64,000 nucleotides of DNA, taken from the NCBI RefSeq assembly GCF_021227995.1, contig NZ_CP089301.1:2480001-2544000 (forward strand), given 5' to 3'. Positions 54,415 through 62,962 of this stretch are shown here, in pieces (the stretch's first letter is position 1; each line of letters starts with the position of its first letter). The translations under genes and the position numbers were made by a program. The stretch is from Novosphingobium kaempferiae (lineage in GTDB: Bacteria > Pseudomonadota > Alphaproteobacteria > Sphingomonadales > Sphingomonadaceae). A model generated the notes under the pieces. That model saw only the letters and a program-made list of their open reading frames with translations. It was not told the origin of the DNA and made no database searches.

Positions 54415-56175
54415 ATGGCCGACACCATCGACTTGGTGCCGAATACGGGGCAGGCACTTATCCCCACCCCCAACGAAGACACGCTCGAGCGCATCTTCGC
54501 CGACTTCGCCACCTTCGGCGATGCCCTTGATTATGCCGCGAAAGGCAAACGCGGGTTCAATTTCCACGATCCGCGCGGCACGCTGACGCGGGTCTATCCC
54601 TTCTCCGAACTGCGCGAGGACGCGCTGAAGGTCGCCTATGCGCTGATCGCGCGCGGCGTGAAGAAGGACGACCGCGTCGCCCTCATCGCCGAGACGGGCG
54701 TGGACTTCGCGGCGCTGTTCTGCGGCACGGTCTACGCAGGCGCCTGGCCGGTGCCGCTGCCGCTGCCGACCAGCTTCGGCGGCAAGGAAAACTACATCGA
54801 CCAGCTCGCCGTCCAGCTTTCCAGCTCGGACCCGATTCTGCTGGTCGGCCCGGATGAGATCGCGGCGATGACCGCCGCCGCCGCCGAGCGCCAGGGCTGC
54901 GCCCACGCCGCGTGGAGCGACTTCGCGGCGAAGGACGCCGCCCCGGTCGATCTGCCCAAGGCCGACCCGGACGACATCTGCTACCTGCAGTATTCCTCGG
55001 GCTCGACGCGCTTCCCGCACGGCGTCGCGGTCACGCACCGTTCGCTGCTGTCGAACCTCGCCAGCCACGCGCACGGCATGGAGTTCCAGCCGACCGACCG
55101 CTGCGTCTCGTGGCTGCCTTGGTATCACGACATGGGCCTCGTCGGCTGTTTCCTGTCGCTGATCGCCAACCAGGTTTCGGCCGATTACCTCAAGACCGAG
55201 GACTTCGCCCGCCGCCCGCTGGCATGGCTTGACCTCATCACCCGCAACCAGGGCACGACGGCGTCGTATTCGCCGACCTTCGGCTACGACATCTGCGCGC
55301 GCCGCATCTCCAGCCAGAGCCCGGTGAGCGACCGCTTCGACCTGTCGCGCTGGCGCATCGCAGGCAACGGCGCGGACATGATCCGTCCCGACGTCATGCA
55401 GAACTTCGTCAACGCCTTCGCCGATGCGGGCTTCAAGGCATCGGCGTTCCTGCCCAGCTACGGCTTGGCCGAAGCGACGTTGGCGGTGACGATCATGCCC
55501 CCGGGCGAAGGCATCCGCGTCGAGCTGGTCGAGGAAGAGCGTCTCTCGGGCGCGCCCCGCGACCTCTCCCGCCCGGCCCGCTACCGCGCCATCGTCAACT
55601 GCGGCAAGCCCGTGCGTGACATGGAAGTGGTGATCCGCGGCGAGAACGGCGGCACGCTCGGCGACCACAAGATCGGCAAGGTCTGGTGCCGCGGCACTTC
55701 GGTCATGCACTCCTACTTCCGCGATCCCGAAGCGACCGAGGCCTGCCTCGTCGATGGATGGCTGGACACCGGCGACATGGGCTACATGGCGGAGGGCTAC
55801 CTGTTCATTGTCGGCCGCGCCAAGGACATGATCATCATCAACGGCAAGAACCACTGGCCGCAGGACATCGAATGGGCGGTGGAGCAGCTTCCGGGCTTCA
55901 ACCACGGCGATATCGCGGCGTTCTCGGTGGAGATGGACAACGGCGAGGAAGCCCCCGCCGTGCTCGTCCACTGCCGCGTCTCCGACCCGGTCAAGCGCGT
56001 CGAACTGCGTGACCTGATCCGCGACAAGGTGCGCTCGATCACCGGCATGAACTGCGTGGTCGAACTGGTGCCGCCCAAGAGCCTGCCGCGCACCAGCTCG
56101 GGCAAGCTCAGCCGCGCCAAGGCCAAGAAGCTGTACCTTTCGGGCGAGATCGAGCCGTTCAAGCTCGCGGCCTGA
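54415..56175 (+). CDS. Fatty acyl-AMP ligase (FadD-like)
   Basis: A 586-residue adenylating enzyme. The A3 core, normally SSGSTGxPKG, reads SSGSTRFPHG (residues 194-203). Further blocks are CVSWLPWYHDMGLVG, SPTFGYDICARR, PSYGLAEATLAV and the C-terminal GKNHWPQDIE with the acyl-adenylate Asp in WLDTGDMGY. Length and the CVSWLPWYHDMGL block favour a FAAL that makes acyl-adenylates for an acyl carrier protein. In sphingomonads a FAAL could feed lipid synthesis; that is inference. Confidence 0.88.
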   Translation: MADTIDLVPNTGQALIPTPNEDTLERIFADFATFGDALDYAAKGKRGFNFHDPRGTLTRVYPFSELREDALKVAYALIARGVKKDDRVALIAETGVDFAALFCGTVYAGAWPVPLPLPTSFGGKENYIDQLAVQLSSSDPILLVGPDEIAAMTAAAAERQGCAHAAWSDFAAKDAAPVDLPKADPDDICYLQYSSGSTRFPHGVAVTHRSLLSNLASHAHGMEFQPTDRCVSWLPWYHDMGLVGCFLSLIANQVSADYLKTEDFARRPLAWLDLITRNQGTTASYSPTFGYDICARRISSQSPVSDRFDLSRWRIAGNGADMIRPDVMQNFVNAFADAGFKASAFLPSYGLAEATLAVTIMPPGEGIRVELVEEERLSGAPRDLSRPARYRAIVNCGKPVRDMEVVIRGENGGTLGDHKIGKVWCRGTSVMHSYFRDPEATEACLVDGWLDTGDMGYMAEGYLFIVGRAKDMIIINGKNHWPQDIEWAVEQLPGFNHGDIAAFSVEMDNGEEAPAVLVHCRVSDPVKRVELRDLIRDKVRSITGMNCVVELVPPKSLPRTSSGKLSRAKAKKLYLSGEIEPFKLAA

Positions 56176-56195
56176 TCCACGGCTGACGGAACACG

Positions 56196-56230
56196 AAAAG
56201 GCGGGGCGTCGAAAGGCGCTCCGCCTTTTT
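56196..56230 (+). terminator. Intrinsic terminator of the acyl-AMP ligase gene
   Basis: AAAGGCGG and CCGCCTTT with inner paired bases and a TTTTTC tail, 20 bases after the stop codon. Confidence 0.8.
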
Positions 56231-56275
56231 CATGCGCAGGGAACCGGGACCGGGCGCGCGGTTTTCTCCTCGGCC

Positions 56276-56809
56276 ATGTCCGACAGCGCCCCCTCGCAGG
56301 CCCCTTACGGCATCGACCCGCTCCACTGCGAGGTGCCCGGCCTCGCCCGCTGGCGCACGCCGCTGGCAACCGCCGTCTTCGTCGTGGTGCTGGGCAGCGC
56401 GCTGGCAGGCTGGCTCGGCGGCGGCCCGCCCGACGTTACCGAATACCGAGCGCCGAAAGCCAAGGCGACGCTGGAGTACGAGCCCGTCCTGCGCAGCGGC
56501 AACTGGTTCGAAACGGTGCTCAACGTCACCCCCGCGCACGATGCGGCGGACCTCGTCATCGCCGTCGACCAGCCGCTCTGGCGCGGCATGAGCATCGACA
56601 CCCTCACCCCTGATGCCGAGAGCGTGGAGGCGACGGACGGCCGCTACGCCCACCACTTCGGCAAGGTGAAGGCGGGCGAGACCTTCCGCATGAAGTTCGA
56701 CGGCCAGATCCAGCCGCGCGCGCTGCGTACGCTCTCCGGCAGCATCCGCATCGAGGATGGCGACCGACCGCTGCTGTCGATCCCGCTCAACGTCACGGTG
56801 CTGCCGTAA
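56276..56809 (+). CDS. Hypothetical membrane-anchored protein
   Basis: A 177-residue protein with one N-terminal membrane helix (PLATAVFVVVLGSALAGWLG) after a 26-residue cytosolic stub and a soluble periplasmic beta-rich domain. I do not recognise the family. Its stop codon overlaps the start of the DUF421 gene by one base, so translational coupling is likely and the two products may act together. Confidence 0.75.
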   Translation: MSDSAPSQAPYGIDPLHCEVPGLARWRTPLATAVFVVVLGSALAGWLGGGPPDVTEYRAPKAKATLEYEPVLRSGNWFETVLNVTPAHDAADLVIAVDQPLWRGMSIDTLTPDAESVEATDGRYAHHFGKVKAGETFRMKFDGQIQPRALRTLSGSIRIEDGDRPLLSIPLNVTVLP

Positions 56810-57297
56810 TGGAGATCGTGATCCGCGCCTCGGTGATGTTCGTGCTGGTCTATGTGCTGCTGAGGCTCATGGGGAAACGCGAACTGGGACAGATGGCACC
56901 GTTCGAACTCGTGTCGCTGATCGTGACCGGCGATCTCATCCAGCAGGGCGTGACGCATCAGGATTTCTCGCTGACCGGCGCGATGCTGGCGATTTTCACG
57001 TTTGCAGCGTGGAGCTTCGCGATGGGGCTCCTGTCGCACCGCTATCCCAAGGCGCGCCGCGTGCTGGAGAGCCGCCCGGTGGTGCTGGTGCGCGACGGGC
57101 GGCTGCTCAAGAGCAACCTCGACGAAGAGCGGATCGACGATGCCGAACTCGCGATCGAGATGCGGCTTGCGGGGCTGTCGAGCCTTAGCCAGATCGCCTG
57201 GGCCATCCTCGAACCCGAAGGCAAGATCAGCTTCATCCGCAAGGACGATGCCGACCCCGACCCGCGTTATTCGGACGAGGCCGCTCAGTCGGCCTGA
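56809..57297 (+). CDS. DUF421 (YetF/YcaP-like) membrane protein
   Basis: A 162-residue protein with three N-terminal membrane helices and the DUF421 core domain: LRLMGKRELGQMAPFELVSLIVTGDLIQQ and RVLESRPVVLVRDGRLLKSNL. Some members are linked to spore or membrane stress in Gram-positives, but no role is established here. It overlaps the preceding gene by one base and the convergent MFS gene by 13 bases. Confidence 0.85.
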   Translation: MEIVIRASVMFVLVYVLLRLMGKRELGQMAPFELVSLIVTGDLIQQGVTHQDFSLTGAMLAIFTFAAWSFAMGLLSHRYPKARRVLESRPVVLVRDGRLLKSNLDEERIDDAELAIEMRLAGLSSLSQIAWAILEPEGKISFIRKDDADPDPRYSDEAAQSA

Positions 57298-58550
57298 GGC
57301 CTGGCCTCTTCCCATTTCGGCATCGGCGGCAGCGCCAGCAGCAGCGCGCCGCCGACTACGCAGCCCACCGCCCCGGTCCACAGGAACGGCTCGTAACCGC
57401 CGGTCGCATCGTAGACCCTGCCCGCGATCCACGGCCCGAGCCCAGACGCCAGCGCGACGAGCGCCGACATCGCGCCATAGATCATCCCGAAGTTGCGCAT
57501 CCCGGCATAACCCGCCGTCAGGAACGCAGTGATCTGCGTCTTCGAGCCCGCCGCGTAACCGTTGATGATGAGCGCTCCGATCAGCGCGGGCATCGAATCG
57601 AGGAAGCGCGCCAGCACCACGAAGGTCACGGCGGTGACGCCCATCGTCAGGCTGCCGGTCCAGTTCGGCCGGAACCGGTCGAGCAACGCCCCCGTCACCA
57701 GCTTGCCGACGATGCCCGCGATCCCGCCCAGCGACAGCAGCCACGCGGCGTCCGCCCGCGCGACGCCTGCTTCGGTCAGGATCGGGAAAAGGTGGATCGA
57801 GAGGCCGATGGTCATCATCATCACCACGAACGACGAGACCGCGACCTGCAGCAGAGCCACGCTGCGCAACGCCTCCCGCTTGCGCAGGCCCGGCAGCACG
57901 ACACGCGCGGCACTCTCCAGCGCGCCTGCCGCCTGCGTCGCCCGCGCCTTGCGATCGTGCGCGTCGGCGAGGAACAGCCAGCACAGCAGCAGCGTCACCC
58001 CGCCCCAGCCGAGGCCGAACCACAGGTAGGCCGCGCGCCAGCCGAAGCTCTCGATCAGGAAATTGCCGAGCGGCGGCACCAGCGTCTGTGCAATGGCCGG
58101 GCCGGTCACGGCAAGACCGAGCGCGAGGCCCCTGCCTTTGCTGAAGGTGCCCGCCACGGCGGTGGTCCAGATGGTCGACTTGATGGAGGTCAGGATCAGT
58201 CCGAAGACCACCCACATCACCACCCACTGCGTCTTCGATCCGCTGGCGAAGGCGAACATGCAGGTCGCCGCCATCGTCGCGACGACGCCCGGAAGGCCGA
58301 GACGGCGGGAGCCGAAGCGGTCGATCAGGGCACCATAGAACGGCGACAGCAGCGCGGTGACGGCGGTGGCGATGGCGGGACCGATGGAGAGCGTCGCGCG
58401 GTCCCAGCCGAAGGCGCGCTCCAGTGGCTCGATGAACAGGCCCGTCGCCGAGAGCAGGACGGAGAAGAACGAGAAACCCGCCATCGCCGCGACCACCACA
58501 GCCCAGCCGCGCTTCCATTCCTGCAATGCCCCGCCCGTCGCTGTCGCCAT
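57285..58550 (-). CDS. MFS transporter
   Basis: A 421-residue protein with twelve predicted helices. The loop between helices 2 and 3 is GALIDRFGSRRL, the MFS motif A. It resembles the monocarboxylate-type MFS at 6893-8119 in size and loop pattern; the substrate is unknown. Confidence 0.85.
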   Translation of the reverse strand: MATATGGALQEWKRGWAVVVAAMAGFSFFSVLLSATGLFIEPLERAFGWDRATLSIGPAIATAVTALLSPFYGALIDRFGSRRLGLPGVVATMAATCMFAFASGSKTQWVVMWVVFGLILTSIKSTIWTTAVAGTFSKGRGLALGLAVTGPAIAQTLVPPLGNFLIESFGWRAAYLWFGLGWGGVTLLLCWLFLADAHDRKARATQAAGALESAARVVLPGLRKREALRSVALLQVAVSSFVVMMMTIGLSIHLFPILTEAGVARADAAWLLSLGGIAGIVGKLVTGALLDRFRPNWTGSLTMGVTAVTFVVLARFLDSMPALIGALIINGYAAGSKTQITAFLTAGYAGMRNFGMIYGAMSALVALASGLGPWIAGRVYDATGGYEPFLWTGAVGCVVGGALLLALPPMPKWEEARPQAD

Positions 58551-58617
58551 GTCGATGCTCTCCCGGTGGAGAGCCTAGGCGAAACCGCGCAAACTCCAAT
58601 CGCCGCTGCGATAGCGG

Positions 58618-59058
58618 TCAGATCTGGCGGTGAAGCTCAAGGTAATCGGTCGGAATCCGCAGCGCGTCGGCGGCCACCTGCGTCTCGCGCAGGAACAGCA
58701 CAAGGGCGACGAGCAGCAGCACGATCGCGGCAAGGAACGTCACCGCGGCGGCCGTGTGCCAGTCCATTCCACCCAGACCTGAAAGGAACAGAACCGCCAC
58801 TGTAATGCCTATAGCGAGCGCCGAGAGCACCATGTAGCGCACCGCGAGGGTGATGAGCGTCATCCGGCGATGCACCAGCCGCAGTTCGGCGACGACCATG
58901 TCATGCTCGCCGCCTTCGGTGGTGGGATGGCGTTCCTGCAGAGTGCGCGCACGGTCCACCACGCGGCCAAGGCGCGCCGAGAGGATGTTCAGGATGTTGC
59001 CGATAGCGACCAGCACGAAGACCGGCGTCAGGGCGAGCTGGATGGTCTGGACGATCAT
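58618..59058 (-). CDS. DUF2721 family membrane protein
   Basis: A 146-residue protein with three hydrophobic helices, beginning IQLALTPVFVLVAIGNILNIL, followed by the RLGRVVDRARTLQ segment typical of DUF2721. The ATG at 59058 has AGGGA upstream; the ATG at 59070 has none. Function unknown. Confidence 0.82.
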   Translation of the reverse strand: MIVQTIQLALTPVFVLVAIGNILNILSARLGRVVDRARTLQERHPTTEGGEHDMVVAELRLVHRRMTLITLAVRYMVLSALAIGITVAVLFLSGLGGMDWHTAAAVTFLAAIVLLLVALVLFLRETQVAADALRIPTDYLELHRQI

Positions 59059-59076
59059 GCCGTCCCTCATGCAACG

Positions 59077-59910
59077 TCAGGCGGCGCTTGCACAGGCCCG
59101 GGCGAGCAGGCAGACGCCCTTATCCGCAAACTGAACGGCATCGAGGCTCGTCGCCAGCGCGCAGCCGCCGGGCGCGATCGTCTCGCCGTCCACCTGAACC
59201 TCGCCCTCGCGCGGGATCACCAGCAGCGTATCGGGGTAGCGCGCGGCGATGTCCGGCGTCGGCGTGCCCTCGACCTGATCGAGCACGAACAGCGGACCAT
59301 CGACCAGCACCTGCGACCCATGCGCGGGGACGTGCTTGTGCCACTGCGCGCGCGAGTAGATCTCGCCGCGCGACACCGCCATGCCTTCCTCCAGATGCAG
59401 TTCGCGCGGGCGGCCGTAGTCGTAGAGGCGGTAGGTGATGTCGCTGTTCTGCTGCACCTCGATCAGGCTGACGCCCGCACCGATGGCGTGGACGGTGTTG
59501 GCCGGGATGTAGAAGAAGTCCCCCGGCGCGACTTCGTGCCAGGTCATCAGCTGCTCGATCGAACCGTCGAGCGCGGCGGCACGCATGGCGTCGGCGTCGA
59601 TCTCGTCATTGAAACCGATGCCCAGCGTCGCGCCCGGTTCGGCGGCGATGATGAGCCAGCACTCTTCCTTGCCCTGCCGCCCGATGCCCTTGGCGATCGT
59701 CTGCTCGTCGGACGGATGCACCTGCACCGACAGCGCCTCGCTGGTGAAGATGTACTTGACCAGAAGCTCGGGCAGCGCGGCGGGCGGCTCGAACCAGATC
59801 TCGCCGATACGCTGGCCTTCGGGCGCGTGGAACGGCGCGGGGAGGACGTCCTTGCCCCAGGGCTTCTCGACCTGGCGGATGGGAAGCGAAGCGGTCATCT
59901 GCGTGCTCAC
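59077..59910 (-). CDS. manA: Mannose-6-phosphate isomerase, class I
   Basis: A 277-residue cupin-fold zinc enzyme with the conserved QVHPSDEQ and PANTVHAIGAG blocks. It interconverts fructose-6-phosphate and mannose-6-phosphate. The start codon overlaps the stop of the mannose-1-phosphate guanylyltransferase by four bases, so both are translated together; phosphomannomutase must be elsewhere. Confidence 0.9.
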   Translation of the reverse strand: MSTQMTASLPIRQVEKPWGKDVLPAPFHAPEGQRIGEIWFEPPAALPELLVKYIFTSEALSVQVHPSDEQTIAKGIGRQGKEECWLIIAAEPGATLGIGFNDEIDADAMRAAALDGSIEQLMTWHEVAPGDFFYIPANTVHAIGAGVSLIEVQQNSDITYRLYDYGRPRELHLEEGMAVSRGEIYSRAQWHKHVPAHGSQVLVDGPLFVLDQVEGTPTPDIAARYPDTLLVIPREGEVQVDGETIAPGGCALATSLDAVQFADKGVCLLARACASAA

Positions 59911-60950
59911 TGGTTCTTCGCGCCGGAAAGGCTGCCAACCTTTTGTACCCCGGCGATGGTGGTGATCATGATGTCGTCGCCGTCGACGACGACCACGACA
60001 TCCTCCAGCCCGATCACCGAGACCCGCGGCCCGTCGCTGTCGACGAGGACATTGCGGCAGTCGACCATCTCGACCGCGCCCGATCCGCGCACCGAGTTTC
60101 CGTCCTCGTCGCGGTGCAGCGCCTCGTGCAGCGCCTGCCAGTTGCCGATGTCGGACCAGTCCATGTCGGCCGGCACCATCGCCGCGCGCGTGGTGTTTTC
60201 CATCACCGCATAGTCGACCGAGACGCTGGGCACTTCGGCAAACGTCGCCGCGTCGGGATGGAAGCGCTGCCCCTCGGCCGTGCCCTTCGCCACCGCCTCG
60301 GCAACGCCCGCCGCGACTTCGGGACGGTGCGCCGACAGTTCGGCGAGGAAATCCTTCACGCGGAACGCGAAGATGCCGCCGTTCCAGGCATAGATGCCCT
60401 CGGCCAGAAACGCCTTGGCGCGCTCGAGGTCCGGCTTCTCGACGAACTGCGCGGTGCGGAAGCCCGTCGCGTCGATCGCCTCACCACGCTTGAGATAGCC
60501 GAAGCCGGTCTCGGGCCGCGTCGCCTCGATGCCGAAGGAGACCAGCCAGCCCTGCTCGGCCAGATCGGCGGCGGCGCAGGCGGCGACCGCGAAAGCCTCG
60601 GCATTGCCGATGTGGTGGTCGCTCGGGCAGACGAGCATCACCGCATCCTCGGGCAGGCGGCAGGCCGCAAGCGCGATGGCGGCGGCGGTGTTGCGCGCCG
60701 AGGGCTCGACGATGACCTGCGCCCCCGCGACCGCGCCAAGCTGCGCCTCGACATGCGCAAGATGCTTGTGCCCCGTCACCACCACCGGCGGCGCGAAGCC
60801 GCCCTCGGCCGGGCAGCGCCCCAGCGCCGCCTCGAACAGCGTGCTGTCGCCGACCAGCGGCAGGAACGGCTTGGGCATCGCGGCGCGGCTGCGCGGCCAG
60901 AGGCGCGTGCCGCTGCCTCCGCAAAGAATTACCGGTACGATCGTAGGCAT
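59907..60950 (-). CDS. manC: Mannose-1-phosphate guanylyltransferase
   Basis: A 347-residue nucleotidyltransferase. The pyrophosphorylase signature ILCGGSGTRLWPRSR and the KPFLPL loop are at the N-terminus, with FVEKPDLERAKAFL further on. It makes GDP-mannose for polysaccharide or glycan synthesis. It lacks the C-terminal isomerase domain of bifunctional enzymes; instead the isomerase is the next gene. Confidence 0.92.
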   Translation of the reverse strand: MPTIVPVILCGGSGTRLWPRSRAAMPKPFLPLVGDSTLFEAALGRCPAEGGFAPPVVVTGHKHLAHVEAQLGAVAGAQVIVEPSARNTAAAIALAACRLPEDAVMLVCPSDHHIGNAEAFAVAACAAADLAEQGWLVSFGIEATRPETGFGYLKRGEAIDATGFRTAQFVEKPDLERAKAFLAEGIYAWNGGIFAFRVKDFLAELSAHRPEVAAGVAEAVAKGTAEGQRFHPDAATFAEVPSVSVDYAVMENTTRAAMVPADMDWSDIGNWQALHEALHRDEDGNSVRGSGAVEMVDCRNVLVDSDGPRVSVIGLEDVVVVVDGDDIMITTIAGVQKVGSLSGAKNQ

Positions 60951-61039
60951 GCAGTAAGTTTCACTCGTCGGCGACGGTTTTCATCGCAATGCTAATAGTC
61001 GTCCGTTGCTGCGATGCAACGCACGGCGTGTTACAGTCT

Positions 61040-61780
61040 TCAATAGAACCAGCGCTGACGCCAGCGATAGACCGCTTCCACAGGATTTCCCGAACCGTCT
61101 TTTGCGGGCCGGAAGCGGAAACGCTTCGTGGCAAGGCGGCAGGTGATGCGGTCTGCTTCCGAATCGGGACTGGGCTGCACCACCCGGCAGGCCGACACGT
61201 GCCCGTCAGTCGCCACCGAAAGATCGATCACGACCGAGGCGCCGATGCGCAATTCGCGCGTGTCGCGGGGGTAGTCCTTCGCCGAATTGATGTCGCCCGC
61301 GATCTTGACCGTAGGCGCACCACCTCCGCCACCGGTACCCGCGCCGCCTGCTCCCGATCCGGTGCCCGTGCCGCTGCCCGATGCTCCGGTCCCTTCGCCC
61401 TGCGCCGCCGCGCCTGCCGCATCCTGCGTGCCCTGCCCTGCAACGGGCGGAGCCTGCGTCGGCCTGACGACCACCGGCGCGCGCGGGACCGCGATATCGC
61501 GCGGCGTCGCCTTGCGGCCCGGCGCTCCCGCCGCGCCTTCCTTCTGCGGTGGTGCCGGTGCGGCTTTCGGCGAGGGGCTGGGCTCGGGAGGGGTCGGCGG
61601 GGTCGCCTCTATCGTGAACGCCTGCGTGACCGAGCGCACGACCTGCTGCGCGAGATCGGGCGTGAAGGCCCGGACCAGCCCCGCGACCACGACGACATGC
61701 ATGAACAGGACCAGCGCAGCGATCCCCCATCGCGGGGGCCGGCGTGGCCTGCCTTCGATACGTGCATCCCGGCGCGACAT
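61040..61780 (-). CDS. TonB-type energy transducer
   Basis: A 246-residue protein with one N-terminal membrane helix (WGIAALVLFMHVVVVAGLV), a Pro-rich linker (TPPTPPEPSPSPKAAPAPP), an unusual Gly/Ser run, and a C-terminal TonB-fold domain ending VEAVYRWRQRW. It carries proton-motive energy to outer-membrane receptors. ExbB/ExbD are not adjacent. The ATG at 61780 is chosen to start just before the membrane helix; the frame is open further upstream. Confidence 0.82.
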   Translation of the reverse strand: MSRRDARIEGRPRRPPRWGIAALVLFMHVVVVAGLVRAFTPDLAQQVVRSVTQAFTIEATPPTPPEPSPSPKAAPAPPQKEGAAGAPGRKATPRDIAVPRAPVVVRPTQAPPVAGQGTQDAAGAAAQGEGTGASGSGTGTGSGAGGAGTGGGGGAPTVKIAGDINSAKDYPRDTRELRIGASVVIDLSVATDGHVSACRVVQPSPDSEADRITCRLATKRFRFRPAKDGSGNPVEAVYRWRQRWFY

Positions 61781-61904
61781 GCCCCGCTGATCGCACGGGC
61801 GCACAAGCACGCGCAACCTTTGACAAGCCCTCCCCCGCCAAGCATTCCAACTGGCGATAGAGCGTTCGCATATACGACGATCCGCCAGCAAAGGGAGTGC
61901 CGCG

Positions 61905-62624
61905 ATGACGCAGAGCTTCGAGCCCGTCGAGTGCAGCCACGACGGAACCGCGATGGAAGGCTTCCTCGCCAGGCCGCAGGGAGACGGGCCTCATCCGACC
62001 GTGCTGATGTTCCCCGGCGCGACCGGCTCTGGCCCGAGCTTCGAGGCGGCCGTGCGTGAACTGGCATCCGCTGGCTATGCCGCCATCGGCATCAGCGTCT
62101 ACGAACGCGGCGCGGACATCGCGACGCCCCAGTCGGCCGGAGCGTACTTCGCCGACCTCATGGCCCGGCCCGAATTGCTCCGCTCCCGCGTGCTCGCATG
62201 GTTCGATACCGTGTGCGCACTGCGCTTCGTCGATCCCGAACGCGTGGCGGCGGTGGGCTACTGCTTCGGGGGCAAGTGCGTCCTCGAACTGGCACGCAGC
62301 GGTGCGCCGGTGCGCGCGGTATCGAGTTTCCATGGGCTGCTTACCACCCATGCCCCGGCGCGTGCCGGAGCGGTGGGCGCGCGCGTCGCCGTCTGGACCG
62401 GCGGTCGCGATCCCTATGCGCCCCGTGCCGACCTCGACGCCCTGCGGTCCGAGTTCGATGCGGCCGGGGCAGACTACTCGGTTATGGAGTTTTCGCAGGC
62501 CCGCCACGCCTTCACCGACCCCGACCATGACGGTATCGCGGAGGGGATAGCCTATGACCCGGTGGCACATCGAATTGCCTGGAGCGGCACACTCGGGCTG
62601 CTGCAGGTGACCCTCGCGGCATGA
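61905..62624 (+). CDS. Dienelactone hydrolase family protein
   Basis: A 239-residue alpha/beta hydrolase. The nucleophile is a Cys in VGYCFGGKCVL; GRDPYAP and ARHAFTDP carry the likely Asp and His of the triad. Members hydrolyse lactones in aromatic catabolism or related esters. The ATG at 61905 is the homology-supported start. It is divergent from the TonB-type gene. Confidence 0.87.
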   Translation: MTQSFEPVECSHDGTAMEGFLARPQGDGPHPTVLMFPGATGSGPSFEAAVRELASAGYAAIGISVYERGADIATPQSAGAYFADLMARPELLRSRVLAWFDTVCALRFVDPERVAAVGYCFGGKCVLELARSGAPVRAVSSFHGLLTTHAPARAGAVGARVAVWTGGRDPYAPRADLDALRSEFDAAGADYSVMEFSQARHAFTDPDHDGIAEGIAYDPVAHRIAWSGTLGLLQVTLAA

Positions 62625-62962
62625 TTGACTGAACAGGTGTTACAATCAGGTCACAACGTCAGGTAAATTCACTTTAGCGACCTCATATTCCCAATTGTGA
62701 ACTGAATGCGTCGCAGTTATTCTTGCAAACAGTTGAGGGATTCGTAGTGTTTCCCTCAGGCAAGAACGGATGCCGGGCATCGGCACCAGGGAGAGAGGAC
62801 AGACGCAGGGGGGCGTCTAAATACTGGCCGGGGTGACCCGCGCCAGGCGCTTCCCCGACTTCGATTATCCGAAAAACTCCCGCGCGGACCGGCAAGAGCC
62901 GGCCGTCCCGCAGCACCGTCTGCCGATAACGAGAACATAGTTTCCGGAGGAGAGGAGAGATC
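62625..62962 (+). other. 338-bp leader region of the second TonB receptor
   Basis: No gene is seen. A weak promoter-like pair TTGCAA-N16-TAGTGT precedes short hairpins (CAGACGC/GCGTCT and CCGGCAAGAGCCGG). The receptor's ribosome-binding site GGAGGAGAGGAG ends seven bases before its ATG. Confidence 0.5.
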
